Below are positions 1 to 10,200 of a stretch of 64,000 bases of DNA, in pieces. The position numbers and the translations under genes are program-made. The first letter of the stretch is position 1; the number at the start of each line of letters is the position of its first letter. The notes under the pieces are model-generated. The model was not told the DNA's origin. It did not search any database and saw only the letters and a program-made list of their open reading frames with translations. The stretch comes from Bacteroidetes bacterium UBA1947 (GTDB lineage: Bacteria > Bacteroidota > Bacteroidia > Chitinophagales > Chitinophagaceae), in assembly GCA_002336915.1 (NCBI GenBank), contig DDET01000003.1:8004-72003 (forward strand), read 5' to 3'.

Positions 1-614
1 CCACTCACCATCAGCAATTGCTTAAAGGTCTGCGGGCTCTGCGGCAAAGCATAGAACTGCCCACCGTTCATCCTTGATGGCACCACAAAGTCGCGGGCAC
101 CCTCAGGTGTAGATTTTATCAGGAATGGCGTTTCTATATCCCAGAAACCCTGTCCGTCAAGGTAGTTACGCACAGAGCGGTTCACCTTATAGCGCAGCTC
201 CATATTGCGCTTCAACACAGGCCTGCGCAGGTCCAGGTAGCGAAATTTCATCCTCAGGTCTTCTCCCCCATCGGTATCTTCTTCAATAGTGAAGGGTGGT
301 GTGTTCGCAATGTTCATAATGGCAAACTCATTCACCTCTATCTCTACCTCGCCTGTTGGTATCTTAGTGTTCTTATTGCTGCGCTCCAGCACTTTGCCTT
401 TCACCTGTATCACGTATTCCCTGCCCAGCGGTGTTTCATCCAGCCTTGCATTCAGCGATTCGTTAAAAAGCAATTGGGTGATCCCATATCTGTCACGCAG
501 ATCAATAAAAGTAATACTGCCGAATTTGCGCACGGTCTGCACCCAGCCGGCAAGTGTTACCTCGGTCCCGGCATGGGTTATTCGCAATTCGCCACATGTA
601 TGTGTACGGTACAT
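1..614 (-). CDS. aspS: Aspartate--tRNA ligase, N-terminal part (runs off the left edge)
   Basis: This class II aminoacyl-tRNA synthetase charges tRNA-Asp in the cytoplasm. The minus strand encodes about 204 residues from an ATG at 612-614, beginning MYRTHTCGELR. An OB-fold anticodon-binding domain comes first, including the segment 'GWVQTVRKFGSITFIDLRD'. It is followed by the start of the catalytic core with 'FRYLDLRRP', 'FWDIETPFLIKSTPEGARD' and 'FYALPQSPQTFKQLLMVSG', all hallmarks of bacterial AspRS. The gene is open at position 1, so the C-terminal two thirds, including motifs 2 and 3, lie outside the window. It is transcribed divergently from the 743-2560 gene. Confidence 0.95.
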   Translation of the reverse strand, partial: MYRTHTCGELRITHAGTEVTLAGWVQTVRKFGSITFIDLRDRYGITQLLFNESLNARLDETPLGREYVIQVKGKVLERSNKNTKIPTGEVEIEVNEFAIMNIANTPPFTIEEDTDGGEDLRMKFRYLDLRRPVLKRNMELRYKVNRSVRNYLDGQGFWDIETPFLIKSTPEGARDFVVPSRMNGGQFYALPQSPQTFKQLLMVS

Positions 615-742
615 AATAATGATTTGAAAACGCCTGCAAGATAACGTGATTTAGTGGATTGGCTTAATTCCCCTAACAACTAAATTATTTGGCGTAAATT
701 ATTAATATCTTTATCTGGCACGATTTTACAAACTATGGTACA

Positions 743-2560
743 ATGATCAAACCGAAGCGGAAGCATCTTCATATTGGGGGCATTGTACTGCTCATTATAC
801 TGTTGGCTCTTACAGGCTTTGGCCTTTGGTTCTCGCAGCACTATAAGGCTATACTAAAGAAACAGATACCCGTATGGGTGGCAAAGGGAACAGATAGTTT
901 ATATAAGATATCAGTAGCGGAGGTGAATATTAACATCTTCACCCGCCGGGTCACTGTAACGGGCGTAAAAGTATGGCTGGATACCACCCAGTTGGCCCGC
1001 CTAAGGATGGAGGGGCGCAGCCCGCATGTATTCTACACAGCGAACATACCTGTGATACAGGTTAAGGGCATCTCCTGGGCGGAGATGGCTGCCGATAAGC
1101 AACTGAAGTGCAAGTCGCTGGTGGTACTGAACCCGGAACTGAGAATTACCCAATTTCCCGAAACTACGGCAGACTCCCTGCACCGGGTCAACGACTCGCT
1201 GGCAAAAGCCTACGAGGGCAAAAAGCCCGCACTAGAGGGTGTTTATGTACGGCAGATCATAGTAACGCACCCCCATGTTACCTATGGCAGTACGGACACG
1301 GCGGGGCGTACCTTGACCCTTGCACTCGATGACGGAAAGCTGGTCTTAAATGACTTTGAGATAGACCCCACCGGGCCTAAGGACAGCAGCCGATTCTTTT
1401 ATGCTAAAAGCGCTACAATAAACATTGATAGTCTCGCGTACAAAAAGGACAAGTTCCTATACTCCGTACGGGCTAATAATATCAGGCTGAATACAGACAG
1501 CAATGCGCTTGTTCTAAAGAATTTCAGCCTGAAGAGCAATGTGAGCAAGGAGGACTTTTACCGCATCACCGGACACCAGAACGACCTGTTCACTATGTCT
1601 TTCCCTTCTGTTATTGTGGATGGCTTTGACTGGAAGCGCCTGTTGAATGATAAGGTGATTGCGATCGAATCCATAAGCCTGCAGAACCCGGTGCTGGAAG
1701 ATTACTTTACCCGGCTGGCACCTAACAACCTGCAGAGTAAAAAGGGCCGCTATCCTAACCAACTTATTGCCGGCATGAAACAGAAGCTGGACATACGTTC
1801 CGTAAAGATCAGCAACGGGCACTTTAAGTATACCGAGGTAAATGAGAAGACCAAACAGGCGGGTGTACTGCTCTTTGACGGTATCAATGGTACTGTGAGC
1901 AATGCAACGAACCTGCCTGAGCAGGTAGCTAAAAGCAGTGCCTGCATCATAAAGCTGAATGGCCGGTTTATGGGGAAAAGCCCAATCAACGCGGCTTTCA
2001 ATCTGTCGCTATCCGACCCCGGCGGTGCTTTTACTGTTGATGGTGGTTTGAAAGACCTTGATGCATCGCAGATAAACGGGGTAGCTAAGGCGCTTGCGGT
2101 TACGGAGATACAATCGGTGCACATCAGTAAGCTGGACCTGCATGTTACGGGTGACGAGAGCCATGGGCAAGGCACGGTGACCATGTTGTATACCAACCTG
2201 AAAGTAGTGCCTCAGAAGGTAGACAGTAATAATAAGCTAAAAGATAACTCCTTTCTTTCTTTCCTTACCAATACGCTCATCATTTATAGCGACAACCCTA
2301 TGGACGGCAAGCCTGTGCGTACTGAAAGCGCTTACGTGCCCCGTGACGATCATAAGTCCTTCTTTAACCTGATCTGGAAATCCATCTTTAACTGTGTGCA
2401 GAAGACCGCTATACGCAGCGATAATATCGAGAAGACCCTGGAGGACAAGCAGAACAAGAAAGACGCTAAGAAGGGATTTCTGAAACGCTTGTTTGGTGGT
2501 AAGAAGGATAAGGCAAAGGATGACAAGAAAGAAGAAGACAAAAAGAAAGACAAGAAATGA
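743..2560 (+). CDS. Membrane-anchored AsmA-like protein of unknown function (605 aa)
   Basis: An N-terminal membrane segment (about residues 11-30, 'IGGIVLLIILLALTGFGLW') anchors a long, beta-rich periplasmic domain. This layout resembles the AsmA/DUF748 proteins of Gram-negative envelopes, for example 'DSLYKISVAEVNINIFTRRV' near the start. The last 40 residues or so are almost entirely Lys, Asp and Glu, a highly charged tail. The family assignment rests on overall architecture and not on a diagnostic motif, so it is tentative. A TATCTTTA element at 706-713 could be the -7 box, but I find no well-spaced -33 TTG. The gene is convergent with the peptidase gene, with a strong hairpin between them. 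Confidence 0.75.
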   Translation: MIKPKRKHLHIGGIVLLIILLALTGFGLWFSQHYKAILKKQIPVWVAKGTDSLYKISVAEVNINIFTRRVTVTGVKVWLDTTQLARLRMEGRSPHVFYTANIPVIQVKGISWAEMAADKQLKCKSLVVLNPELRITQFPETTADSLHRVNDSLAKAYEGKKPALEGVYVRQIIVTHPHVTYGSTDTAGRTLTLALDDGKLVLNDFEIDPTGPKDSSRFFYAKSATINIDSLAYKKDKFLYSVRANNIRLNTDSNALVLKNFSLKSNVSKEDFYRITGHQNDLFTMSFPSVIVDGFDWKRLLNDKVIAIESISLQNPVLEDYFTRLAPNNLQSKKGRYPNQLIAGMKQKLDIRSVKISNGHFKYTEVNEKTKQAGVLLFDGINGTVSNATNLPEQVAKSSACIIKLNGRFMGKSPINAAFNLSLSDPGGAFTVDGGLKDLDASQINGVAKALAVTEIQSVHISKLDLHVTGDESHGQGTVTMLYTNLKVVPQKVDSNNKLKDNSFLSFLTNTLIIYSDNPMDGKPVRTESAYVPRDDHKSFFNLIWKSIFNCVQKTAIRSDNIEKTLEDKQNKKDAKKGFLKRLFGGKKDKAKDDKKEEDKKKDKK

Positions 2561-2565
2561 AAATA

Positions 2566-2597
2566 GACTTGACAAGTCTTTTCAGACTTGTCAAGTC
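2566..2597. terminator. Hairpin between convergent genes
   Basis: A perfect 14-bp stem (2566-2579 with 2584-2597) closes a 4-base loop. It lies between the stop of the 743-2560 gene and the stop of the convergent peptidase gene. Each arm is itself nearly palindromic (ACTTGACAAGT), and T-rich or A-rich sequence follows on both sides, so it may terminate both transcripts. Confidence 0.6.
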
Positions 2598-2606
2598 CAA
2601 ATTTAA

Positions 2607-4736
2607 TTATTTTCCTCCATTATAAGTCAGGCCCATATTGTAGAGCATGAATGCCCATTTGTCAGCCTGCTCTTCTATGAGCATTGATGTGGGCTTGCCG
2701 GCGCCGTGGCCTGCTTTCTTCGAGATGCTGATCAGAACAGGGTTCTTGCAAGACTGTGCAGCCTGCAGTGCCGCTGCAAATTTGAATGAGTGCGCTGGTA
2801 CTACCCTGTCATCATGATCGGCAGTGGTAACCATAGTTGCGGGGTAGCAGGTACCTTTTCTTACATTATGATCGGGGGAGTATTTGTAGAGGTAGTTGAA
2901 CATTTCCTTGCTGTCGGCAGATGTACCGTAGTCGTAAGCCCAGCCTGCACCAGCTGTGAATTTATGATAGCGCAGCATATCGAGCACACCTACACCCGGG
3001 AAGCAAACCCTGTACAGGTCTGGACGCTGTGTCATACAGGCACCTACCAGCAGGCCACCATTCGATGCGCCTGAGATAGCAAGATATTCTTTGGATGTAT
3101 AGTTCTCTTTTATCAAATATTCTGCAGCTGCAATGAAATCGTCGAACACGTTTTGCTTGTTCATTTTAGTGCCTGCATTGTGCCAGTCGTCGCCATACTC
3201 GCCACCACCACGCAGGTTGGGCACCGCATAGATGCCGCCATTCTCCAGGAACACAAGGTTGCTCACACTGAAGTTTGGTGTAAGGCTGATGCTGAAACCA
3301 CCATAGCCATATAGCATCAAGGGGTTCTTACCATTCAGCTCTATGCCTTTTTTAGAAGTAATGATCATAGGTATTTTAGTGCCGTCCTTAGAGAGATAGA
3401 ATACCTGTTTGCTTACGTACTGCTTCGGATCAAATTTTACGTTTGGCTTTTTATAAACTTCCGATTCGCCGGTAGTGATATCATACCTAAAGATGGTGGG
3501 CGGGTAGATATAGGAGGTGAAACTATAGTACACTTCCTTCTCGTTGCGCTTGCCACCAAAGCCGCTTGCAGTGCCCAGGCCGGGCAGTTCTATTTCCGCT
3601 TCTTTCTTGCCACTCAAGCTATATTGATACACTTTGGAAACTGCATCTTTGAGGTATTGTACAAAGAACTTGCGGCCGCAGGTGCTAACAGTGAGCGGGT
3701 ATTTCTTTTCAGGTATCAGCTCTTCCCAGTTCTTTGGTTTTGGGTTGTCTGCATCAGTCACCATCAGTTTGCGGTTAGGCGCATCCATATTGGTGATGAT
3801 GTACAGCTTTCCTTTCTCGGCATATACGACATCTTCCTCGTTCTCAAAGCCGGTAACAATAGGCCTTATTGGCGCATCGGGACGGTCGAGGTCTTTTATG
3901 TACAGTTCATTGCCATAGGTAGCGTTCGAGGCAGATATAATGAGGTATTGCTGATCTTCAGTAACGCCTGCGCCTACATAGCGGCGTGGTGTTTTCTCTC
4001 CGCCAAATATCAACACGTCCTCGCTTTGCGGGCGGCCCAGGATATGGTAGTACAATTTGTGGTGTTCTGTCTTGCCAGACAGTTCTGTACCCTTCTTAGG
4101 TTTATCGTAGCTGGAGTAGTAAAAGCCTTTGTTACCTTTCCACGCTATACCGCTGAATTTCACATCGACCATGGTATCGCCTACAGGCTGTTTGGTTTCT
4201 GTGTTCAGTACAAATACCCTCCTCCAGTCGGAACCACCTTCGGATATCTGGCAGGCTACGAGGGAACCGTCCTTGGTAAAGTCGGTACCGGCAAGGGAAG
4301 TAGTGCCGTCCTTAGACAGCTTATTGGGGTCAAGGAACACTTCCGGTTTGCCATCGCCTTGCTGGCGGTATAGTACGCTTTGGTTTTGCAGGCCGTCATT
4401 CTTATAGAAATAGGTCCATTTGCCCTCTTTGAAAGGTGCTGAGTATTTCTCGTAGTTCCACAGTTCCGACAGCCTGCTCTTTATTGCATTGCGGAAAGGT
4501 ATCTTGCCTATGTATTTTTGAGTAACTGCATTTTCGGCATTCACCCATGCTTTGGTATCGGCAGCATTGTCATTTTCCAGCCAGCGGTAGGGGTCGGCTA
4601 CTTTGGTGCCGAAGAAATCATCTTCTTGCTTTACCGTTTTGGTAGCCGGGTACTTGCCGGTAAAGTCTGCTTTGTTTTGCGCAAAGACCGAGCTTGCCAG
4701 TAATAAAAGGGAGGTGCCTAAAAATGCAATTTTCAT
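2607..4736 (-). CDS. Secreted prolyl oligopeptidase (S9A family serine peptidase)
   Basis: This 709-residue protein starts with a signal peptide ending near 'ASSVFAQ' (cleavage after about residue 19). That predicts a periplasmic or exported enzyme that cleaves short peptides after proline. A beta-propeller N-terminal domain (about 30-440) is followed by an alpha/beta-hydrolase domain. The catalytic Ser558 lies in 'SGASNGGLLVGA', the Asp in 'TADHDDRVVPAHS' (642/643) and His677 in 'KKAGHGAGKPT'. The length is typical of the family. It is a stand-alone gene, with convergent and divergent neighbours on its two sides. Confidence 0.93.
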   Translation of the reverse strand: MKIAFLGTSLLLLASSVFAQNKADFTGKYPATKTVKQEDDFFGTKVADPYRWLENDNAADTKAWVNAENAVTQKYIGKIPFRNAIKSRLSELWNYEKYSAPFKEGKWTYFYKNDGLQNQSVLYRQQGDGKPEVFLDPNKLSKDGTTSLAGTDFTKDGSLVACQISEGGSDWRRVFVLNTETKQPVGDTMVDVKFSGIAWKGNKGFYYSSYDKPKKGTELSGKTEHHKLYYHILGRPQSEDVLIFGGEKTPRRYVGAGVTEDQQYLIISASNATYGNELYIKDLDRPDAPIRPIVTGFENEEDVVYAEKGKLYIITNMDAPNRKLMVTDADNPKPKNWEELIPEKKYPLTVSTCGRKFFVQYLKDAVSKVYQYSLSGKKEAEIELPGLGTASGFGGKRNEKEVYYSFTSYIYPPTIFRYDITTGESEVYKKPNVKFDPKQYVSKQVFYLSKDGTKIPMIITSKKGIELNGKNPLMLYGYGGFSISLTPNFSVSNLVFLENGGIYAVPNLRGGGEYGDDWHNAGTKMNKQNVFDDFIAAAEYLIKENYTSKEYLAISGASNGGLLVGACMTQRPDLYRVCFPGVGVLDMLRYHKFTAGAGWAYDYGTSADSKEMFNYLYKYSPDHNVRKGTCYPATMVTTADHDDRVVPAHSFKFAAALQAAQSCKNPVLISISKKAGHGAGKPTSMLIEEQADKWAFMLYNMGLTYNGGK

Positions 4737-4785
4737 ATTATTAAATAAATGTTTGAAAAATAAGAGACTGCTAAAGTAAAATAAA

Positions 4786-4818
4786 TTGTCCGAACACGAC
4801 TAATCACATCTATCTTTA
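4786..4818 (+). promoter_or_regulatory. Candidate promoter of the TPR gene
   Basis: TTG at 4786-4788 and TATCTTTA at 4811-4818 are 22 bp apart, close to the Bacteroidota TTG/TAnnTTTG consensus; the last base is A instead of G. It ends 31 bp before the ATG at 4850. Confidence 0.4.
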
Positions 4819-4849
4819 CCCTATGCAATAAGTAATAACCGGGTCACGC

Positions 4850-5560
4850 ATGAGTTTTTTCAAAAGAATGTTCTCGCAAAAGGACAATGAAAACAAGACT
4901 CCTTCTCTTGTGGTGGGGGACATATTTTATACTTACAGTAACAGCAAATACTGTCTACACAAACTGCTTGCTATTGACCCCGAATTTGAAGTTCACCACG
5001 TTTTGAGTTATTCACCCTTGAGCGCCCTTCCCTCAATAGAGGACATCGACCGAGTTGCAATTTTCGTATACCATTCTCCATTTGACAAAAAAGCTTTTGA
5101 AAATCCTATTGTGCTAACAAACAAGTCAATTACAACAAACGATTTGATTGGCTATCATGAATATCTACGACAAACTCAGGATCCTCATTATTATGCATCT
5201 ATTGCTAGTGATTATTACAATGCCGGCAACCTGTTGACAAATGACAAAAAGTACTATGAGGCAATTGACAGTTACTCAAAAGCGATAGACCTATTTCCCC
5301 AATTTTTTGAAGCAATTGATAACAGAGCATTTTGTAAAATGGACTTGGGATTATGGCTGGAAGCAATCCAAGATTTTAAACTTTCACTGCTACAAAATCC
5401 AAACAGTGTACTTGCGGAGTTTTCAATTGGCGAATGCTACTTTAAAATTGGTGAATATAAAAAGGCAAAGCAGCAGTTTGAAATATCTCATAAAATTGAC
5501 CCTGAACACCCGGCGCCGCGAGAATTCTTAGAAAAAGTAAATGCCATACTTAACAAATAA
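4850..5560 (+). CDS. TPR-repeat protein of unknown function (236 aa)
   Basis: There is no signal peptide, so a cytoplasmic protein is predicted. The N-terminal 110 residues form an unrecognised domain ('LVVGDIFYTYSNSKYCLHKL'). From about residue 115 to the end there are three tetratricopeptide repeats, seen in 'ASDYYNAGNLL', 'YYEAIDSYSKAIDLFPQFFE' and 'EYKKAKQQFEISHKIDPEHP'. TPRs mediate protein-protein contacts. The gene and its downstream gap are visibly richer in A and T than the neighbouring genes, which suggests recent acquisition. The partner is unknown. Confidence 0.8.
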   Translation: MSFFKRMFSQKDNENKTPSLVVGDIFYTYSNSKYCLHKLLAIDPEFEVHHVLSYSPLSALPSIEDIDRVAIFVYHSPFDKKAFENPIVLTNKSITTNDLIGYHEYLRQTQDPHYYASIASDYYNAGNLLTNDKKYYEAIDSYSKAIDLFPQFFEAIDNRAFCKMDLGLWLEAIQDFKLSLLQNPNSVLAEFSIGECYFKIGEYKKAKQQFEISHKIDPEHPAPREFLEKVNAILNK

Positions 5561-6219
5561 GAAAGTTCTTCTAAACCGTTCCAAAAATTGCGTGGTATGT
5601 CTTTGTATTATAGTTACATTAACAATTAAAATTTTATGTCATTTTATCCACAAAACGTCCCTTACTCATTGCTTTATACGACCTTTGCTGTAGCAATAAA
5701 AAAATCGGTGGTAGCCTGAAAGTTTTATCGCAATTGGAGTTCTTTGACATACTGCAAATCCTAAATTAAGTAGTCAATGCATAGTCATTGCATAAACAAG
5801 CAGGTCGCGAGTTATACAATTTCCTATTTCAAGTAACAAAAAAACGCTAATAGGAAATAACTGGGCGAAAACAGGAAATAATGAGAAATAATTATTTTAT
5901 TCAATACGGCAATACTGGCAATGCTTACAGCCGCACTTGAAATTTAAAACAGGAAATAACTCATTACCACAGAAAACAGGAAATAACTATTAATCCTAAT
6001 TCGAAATTCCGCTATGCTTCATCTCGAATTCCGTAACTTATCATCGGACATTTTTGTGTCCGAATCGGGCACAAATCGGGCATGGTAATTTTATTATTAT
6101 ATGATAGACTGCTCAAGGTTTTTGCCAACCTAACACTGTTAGAAAATGCCCGATTTTATTTCATGCGCGGTCAGGCATTCGGGCATCAGATCTGGTTATT
6201 TAAAACATCAAAGCAAGCA
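5561..6219. other. AT-rich gap with a repeated AGGAAATAA motif
   Basis: No convincing gene is seen. The decamer AGGAAATAAC, or AGGAAATAAT in one copy, occurs at 5852, 5873, 5951 and 5978, and a partial inverted copy (TTTCCTATTTC) lies near 5820. A short hairpin, CGGACA-6 nt-TGTCCG, lies at about 6045-6062. Function unknown; see findings. Confidence 0.5.
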
Positions 6220-6870
6220 ATGGCTATAAAAGTGATCTTAACGGGCGTAACAGGCATGGTAGGGGAAGGCGTGCTACTAAGCTGCCTGGCGAATGCCGAG
6301 GTAACAGAAGTGCTGATGGTGAACAGGCGGCATTTTGAACTGCAGCACCCAAAACTGAAGGAACTGATAGTACCTGATTTTCTAAAGCTGGATGACAGCG
6401 CCGGGCTGCGGGGTTATGATGCCTGCTTCTTTTGCGCCGGCATCAGTTCGGTGGGTATGAAGGAGGACAAGTATACCGTGATCACTTATGATACTACCCT
6501 GCATTTTGCGGGGGTATTGGCAAAGGCTAATCCCAATATGGTATTCACCTATGTATCGGGCGCCAGCACCGATAGCAGTGCAAAAGGCAAAATAATGTGG
6601 GCACGGGTAAAGGGCAGGACAGAAAATGCACTGATGGCCCTGCCATTCAAGGGTGAATACAATTTCCGGCCCGGGGCTATGAAAGAATACCCGGGGCAGA
6701 AAAATGGGAAGGCCCTGTACCGGTTTATTGTGAACATTTTACTGCTGATCATACCTAAAAAGATACTTACACTGGACGAGGTGGGCCGGGCAATGGTACA
6801 TGCGGTGACCAAAGGCTACCCGAAGCAGGTGCTGGAAATAGCGGATATTAAGGCGCTGGCGAAGGCTTAG
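6220..6870 (+). CDS. NAD(P)-binding Rossmann-fold reductase/epimerase-like protein (216 aa)
   Basis: The protein starts MAIKVILTGVTGMVGEGVLL, with the glycine-rich TGVTGMVGEG loop of an NAD(P)-binding Rossmann fold at its N-terminus. This resembles the atypical short-chain dehydrogenases of the NAD(P)H-binding/NmrA group. 'FTYVSGASTDSSAKGKIMWARVKGRTE' contains the family's conserved Ser and the Lys that usually sits in the YxxxK position. The frame stays open up to 6082, but the upstream 46 codons do not look like protein and the Rossmann strand begins exactly at the ATG at 6220, so I chose that start. The substrate is unknown. Confidence 0.82.
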   Translation: MAIKVILTGVTGMVGEGVLLSCLANAEVTEVLMVNRRHFELQHPKLKELIVPDFLKLDDSAGLRGYDACFFCAGISSVGMKEDKYTVITYDTTLHFAGVLAKANPNMVFTYVSGASTDSSAKGKIMWARVKGRTENALMALPFKGEYNFRPGAMKEYPGQKNGKALYRFIVNILLLIIPKKILTLDEVGRAMVHAVTKGYPKQVLEIADIKALAKA

Positions 6871-6888
6871 GTGTCCCGATGCGGCCAC

Positions 6889-7071
6889 GGAACATATGCT
6901 GCCGGATGGAATCCTTCGTTCTATTGGTGATTTAAGTTGGAAACTTAAACCAGTGTAGGCTGATTTAAATTGGAAACTGAAACCAGTGTGGGCATGTGGC
7001 TGTGGAATATATGCTGCCGGACGGAGTCCTTCGTTCTATTGGTGATTTAAGTTGGAAACTTAAACCAGTGT
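6889..7071. repeat. Two 68-bp direct repeats, each carrying a palindrome, plus a decayed third core
   Basis: Copies at 6889-6956 and 7004-7071 differ at only a few positions and are 115 bp apart. Each contains the 8-bp-stem, 3-base-loop hairpin TTTAAGTT-GGA-AACTTAAA (6931-6949 and 7046-7064). A degenerate copy of the hairpin core and its AAACCAGTGT tail lies between them at 6964-6989. They fill the gap between the reductase gene and the tamB-like promoter. Confidence 0.8.
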
Positions 7072-7132
7072 GGAGATCGTGCACTTCAGCCAAACACATT
7101 GGCGTCCGCACAAAGGGGAAATGCATAAGACC

Positions 7133-7162
7133 TTGATTAACGCCCTCCTTATAGTATCTTTG
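7133..7162 (+). promoter_or_regulatory. Promoter of the TamB-family gene
   Basis: TTG at 7133-7135 and a perfect TATCTTTG at 7155-7162 are separated by 19 bp, matching the Bacteroidota sigma-A consensus. It lies about 75 bp upstream of the first possible codon of the downstream open frame. Confidence 0.65.
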
Positions 7163-7235
7163 ATTTAACAATTTAATGCAGGCCCGAAGACAATTGGGAG
7201 CTATTTTTGTTGTTATTATTAAAATGCCTTTATAG

Positions 7236-10200
7236 CTGAAGCGATTTCTTAAAATATTAAGGAATATAGGCCTTATATTAATTGGGCTTGTAATATTAGT
7301 TGCTGTGCTGGTGAACCTGACACCGGTACAGAATTATATTGCCAAAAAGGCCACCCAGATCCTGGCTGATAAGTTAAAAACGAAAGTGAGCATAGCCCAT
7401 GTACGTATAGACCTGCTGAACCATGTGGTGATAGAGGGACTATACATACAAGACCATGCACAGGATACGCTATTATATGCCGGCAAGGCCGAGGCAAGAA
7501 TAACCGATTGGTTTTTCCTGAAAAAGGAAAAACCTGTATTGAGTTACATAGGCCTGCACAATGCCTATGTGCATTTGTACCGTACACCGGCATCGGATAT
7601 ATGGAACTACCAGTTCGTAGCGGATGCATTTGCCAGCAACCCGAAAAAGAAAAAGACGAACCAAAAGACGGAATTTGAACTAGACCTGAAGAAACTGGAC
7701 ATCGAGCATGTGCGCTTCCATATGGATGATGGGTGGGTGGGCAATGATATGGACTTTGACGTGGGCAAGCTTGCGCTGGATGCAAATGACCTGGACCTGA
7801 AGAAAAAAATAATGGACATCAACAGCATAACTATAGAGAATACCTACATAGCTATGGATGACTATATAGGCGGGCGCCCAAAGCGGGCGAGGAAAGCCCA
7901 AAGCGACGTAATAGATACAACAGCCTTCAATACTGACAACTGGGTTATTAACCTGGCAAGGCTATCGCTAAAGGGATGCTCATTCAAATTGAAGAGCAAC
8001 GAGGATGTACCGCCTGCATATGAGTTTGACGCTACTCATATGGACATCAACAAGATCAATATAGATATAGAAAAGCTGGCAATAAACGGTGACACTATTA
8101 AAGCAAACCTGAAACACCTGGGCGCAAAAGAAAGATGCGGTATAGAGATAAAGGAGTTCAGGTGCAAGGTGACGGTATCGCCAAATGCAAGTATATGCGA
8201 GAACCTCTACCTGGAGACCAATAACAGTAAGCTGCAAAATTACTACGCCATGCGCTACAAGCGCTTCCCTGACTTTAACGACTATATCAACAAGGTGGTT
8301 ATGGAAGCACATCTTGCTAACAGCAGCGTGGACGCAAGAGACGTAGCCTACTTTGCTCCACAGTTGCACCAGTACCCCACCATATTGAGGATAGCCGGCG
8401 ATGTAAACGGTACTGTTGCCAATATAAACGCGCAGCACCTGATGGTCACCGATGGATCGACCAGTATAAAGGGTAACCTGAAAATGGTGGGGCTACCCGA
8501 TATAAACAGGACCTTCATCGACTTCAGCAATGGAGATATTATGACAACCGGCGCGGGCATCATAAAGTATGCACCCTCGCTAAGGAACAGTGAGCATATA
8601 GCTGTAGACAAAATAATGTACGCTTACTTTAAAGGGAACTTTAAAGGCTATATAGAGAACTTTGCTGCCAATGGTGTGCTGACCAGCAATATGGGTACCA
8701 TACGATCGGACATAAAGATGGACATACCCAAATTTATGAGCGACAATGCCGCATACTCAGGCACTGTGAGCACTGATAACTTTAACCTCGGTATGCTGCT
8801 GCGCGAACCTGAGCTGGGCACTTTATCTTTTCACGGGGCAGTGAAGGGTACTGCATTTGACCCCAACAAAGCACAGCTAACGCTGAATGCGACAATAGGG
8901 AATATTGTATACCATGGTTACAAATACCAGAACATCACCGCGGAAGGCACACTGGAAAAAAGAAAGTTCAGCGGTAAGGTTATCATTGACGACCCTAATC
9001 TTGCCTTGGCATTTAACGGCAATCTTGATTTCAGTAAAGACATGGCCAGCATAGATGCAAAGGCCAACCTGCTGAGCAGTAACTTCAAGGCGCTAAACTT
9101 TACAAAGGACTCGATACTGGCCAGTGCCGACTTTGACCTGAACTGCACCGGGACCAATATTGATAATTTCATAGGCTCGGCCAGGCTGTACAATATTAAC
9201 CTGGTAAGGAACGGGCACAAACTCGATGTCGACTCGATCTATATCAACTCAACCGAAACAAACAAAGTAAAGACCCTGACCATAGAAAGTAATGATGTAG
9301 CAGCCAGGATAGAAGGCGACTACAAGCTAAGCGGGTTACCCTACTCGGTGATGTATTATGTAGCCGGCTACCTGCCCAACTATATAAAGGCGCCTACACA
9401 TGCGGCCCCTGACCAGGACCTGAAATTTACCGTTACCACGCGCAAGATAGACAGCCTGCTAATAGTATTGCTACCAAGTGTAAAAGGCTTTGATAATGCC
9501 GTAATAAGCGGCACGCTGAAGACCCGCGAGCAGCAACTTACCCTTAATGCCCAAGTGCCTTTTGGCATGATAGGCAATATAAGGATGGCGAACATCAATA
9601 TAGACGGCAAGGGAGACTACAGGAAACTGGGCCTGGATGCGAAGGTAGGCAACATCATTATGGGGGACAGCCTGCTGAACATATCAATGAACGTAAATGC
9701 CAATATCGGCAACGATTCATTCAAATATAAAATAGCCACCTCTTCGCCCGACGCATATGGTACCGCTACGCTAAACGGGGAAGGATTTGCCAGCGGAGAT
9801 TCGCTATACCTGTCGATGCTGCCATCGGAATTCTTCCTGAACCAGGATAAATGGGAAATACCAGCAGGCTGCCATATCATATTCGCCGAGAACTATTTAA
9901 ACATAAAAGGGCTTGCTTTAAATTCGGGACTACAGCATATTACCGCAAATACGCAGGATGAAACGACCCTGCAATCGCTGAACATAAAAACAGAGAACCT
10001 GGATATAGCGGAGATAGGCGCACTGGCAGGCCTTGCCTCGTACCAGCCTGACGGCCGTATAAACAGCAACATCCGGATAGACCACTTATTCAAAGGCATG
10101 TCGGCGAGCGGGCAGCTGATGGCCACAGATGTAAAACTGGGTAATGACACCATCGGCAACATCAACATAACCGGCAATTATGATGCGGCAAGAAAGATCA

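Noticed and set aside
3624..4373. A 249-codon open frame on the plus strand within the peptidase gene
   Set aside because: It is antisense to the prolyl oligopeptidase, which has a full set of catalytic motifs. The translated antisense sequence is low in protein-like features.
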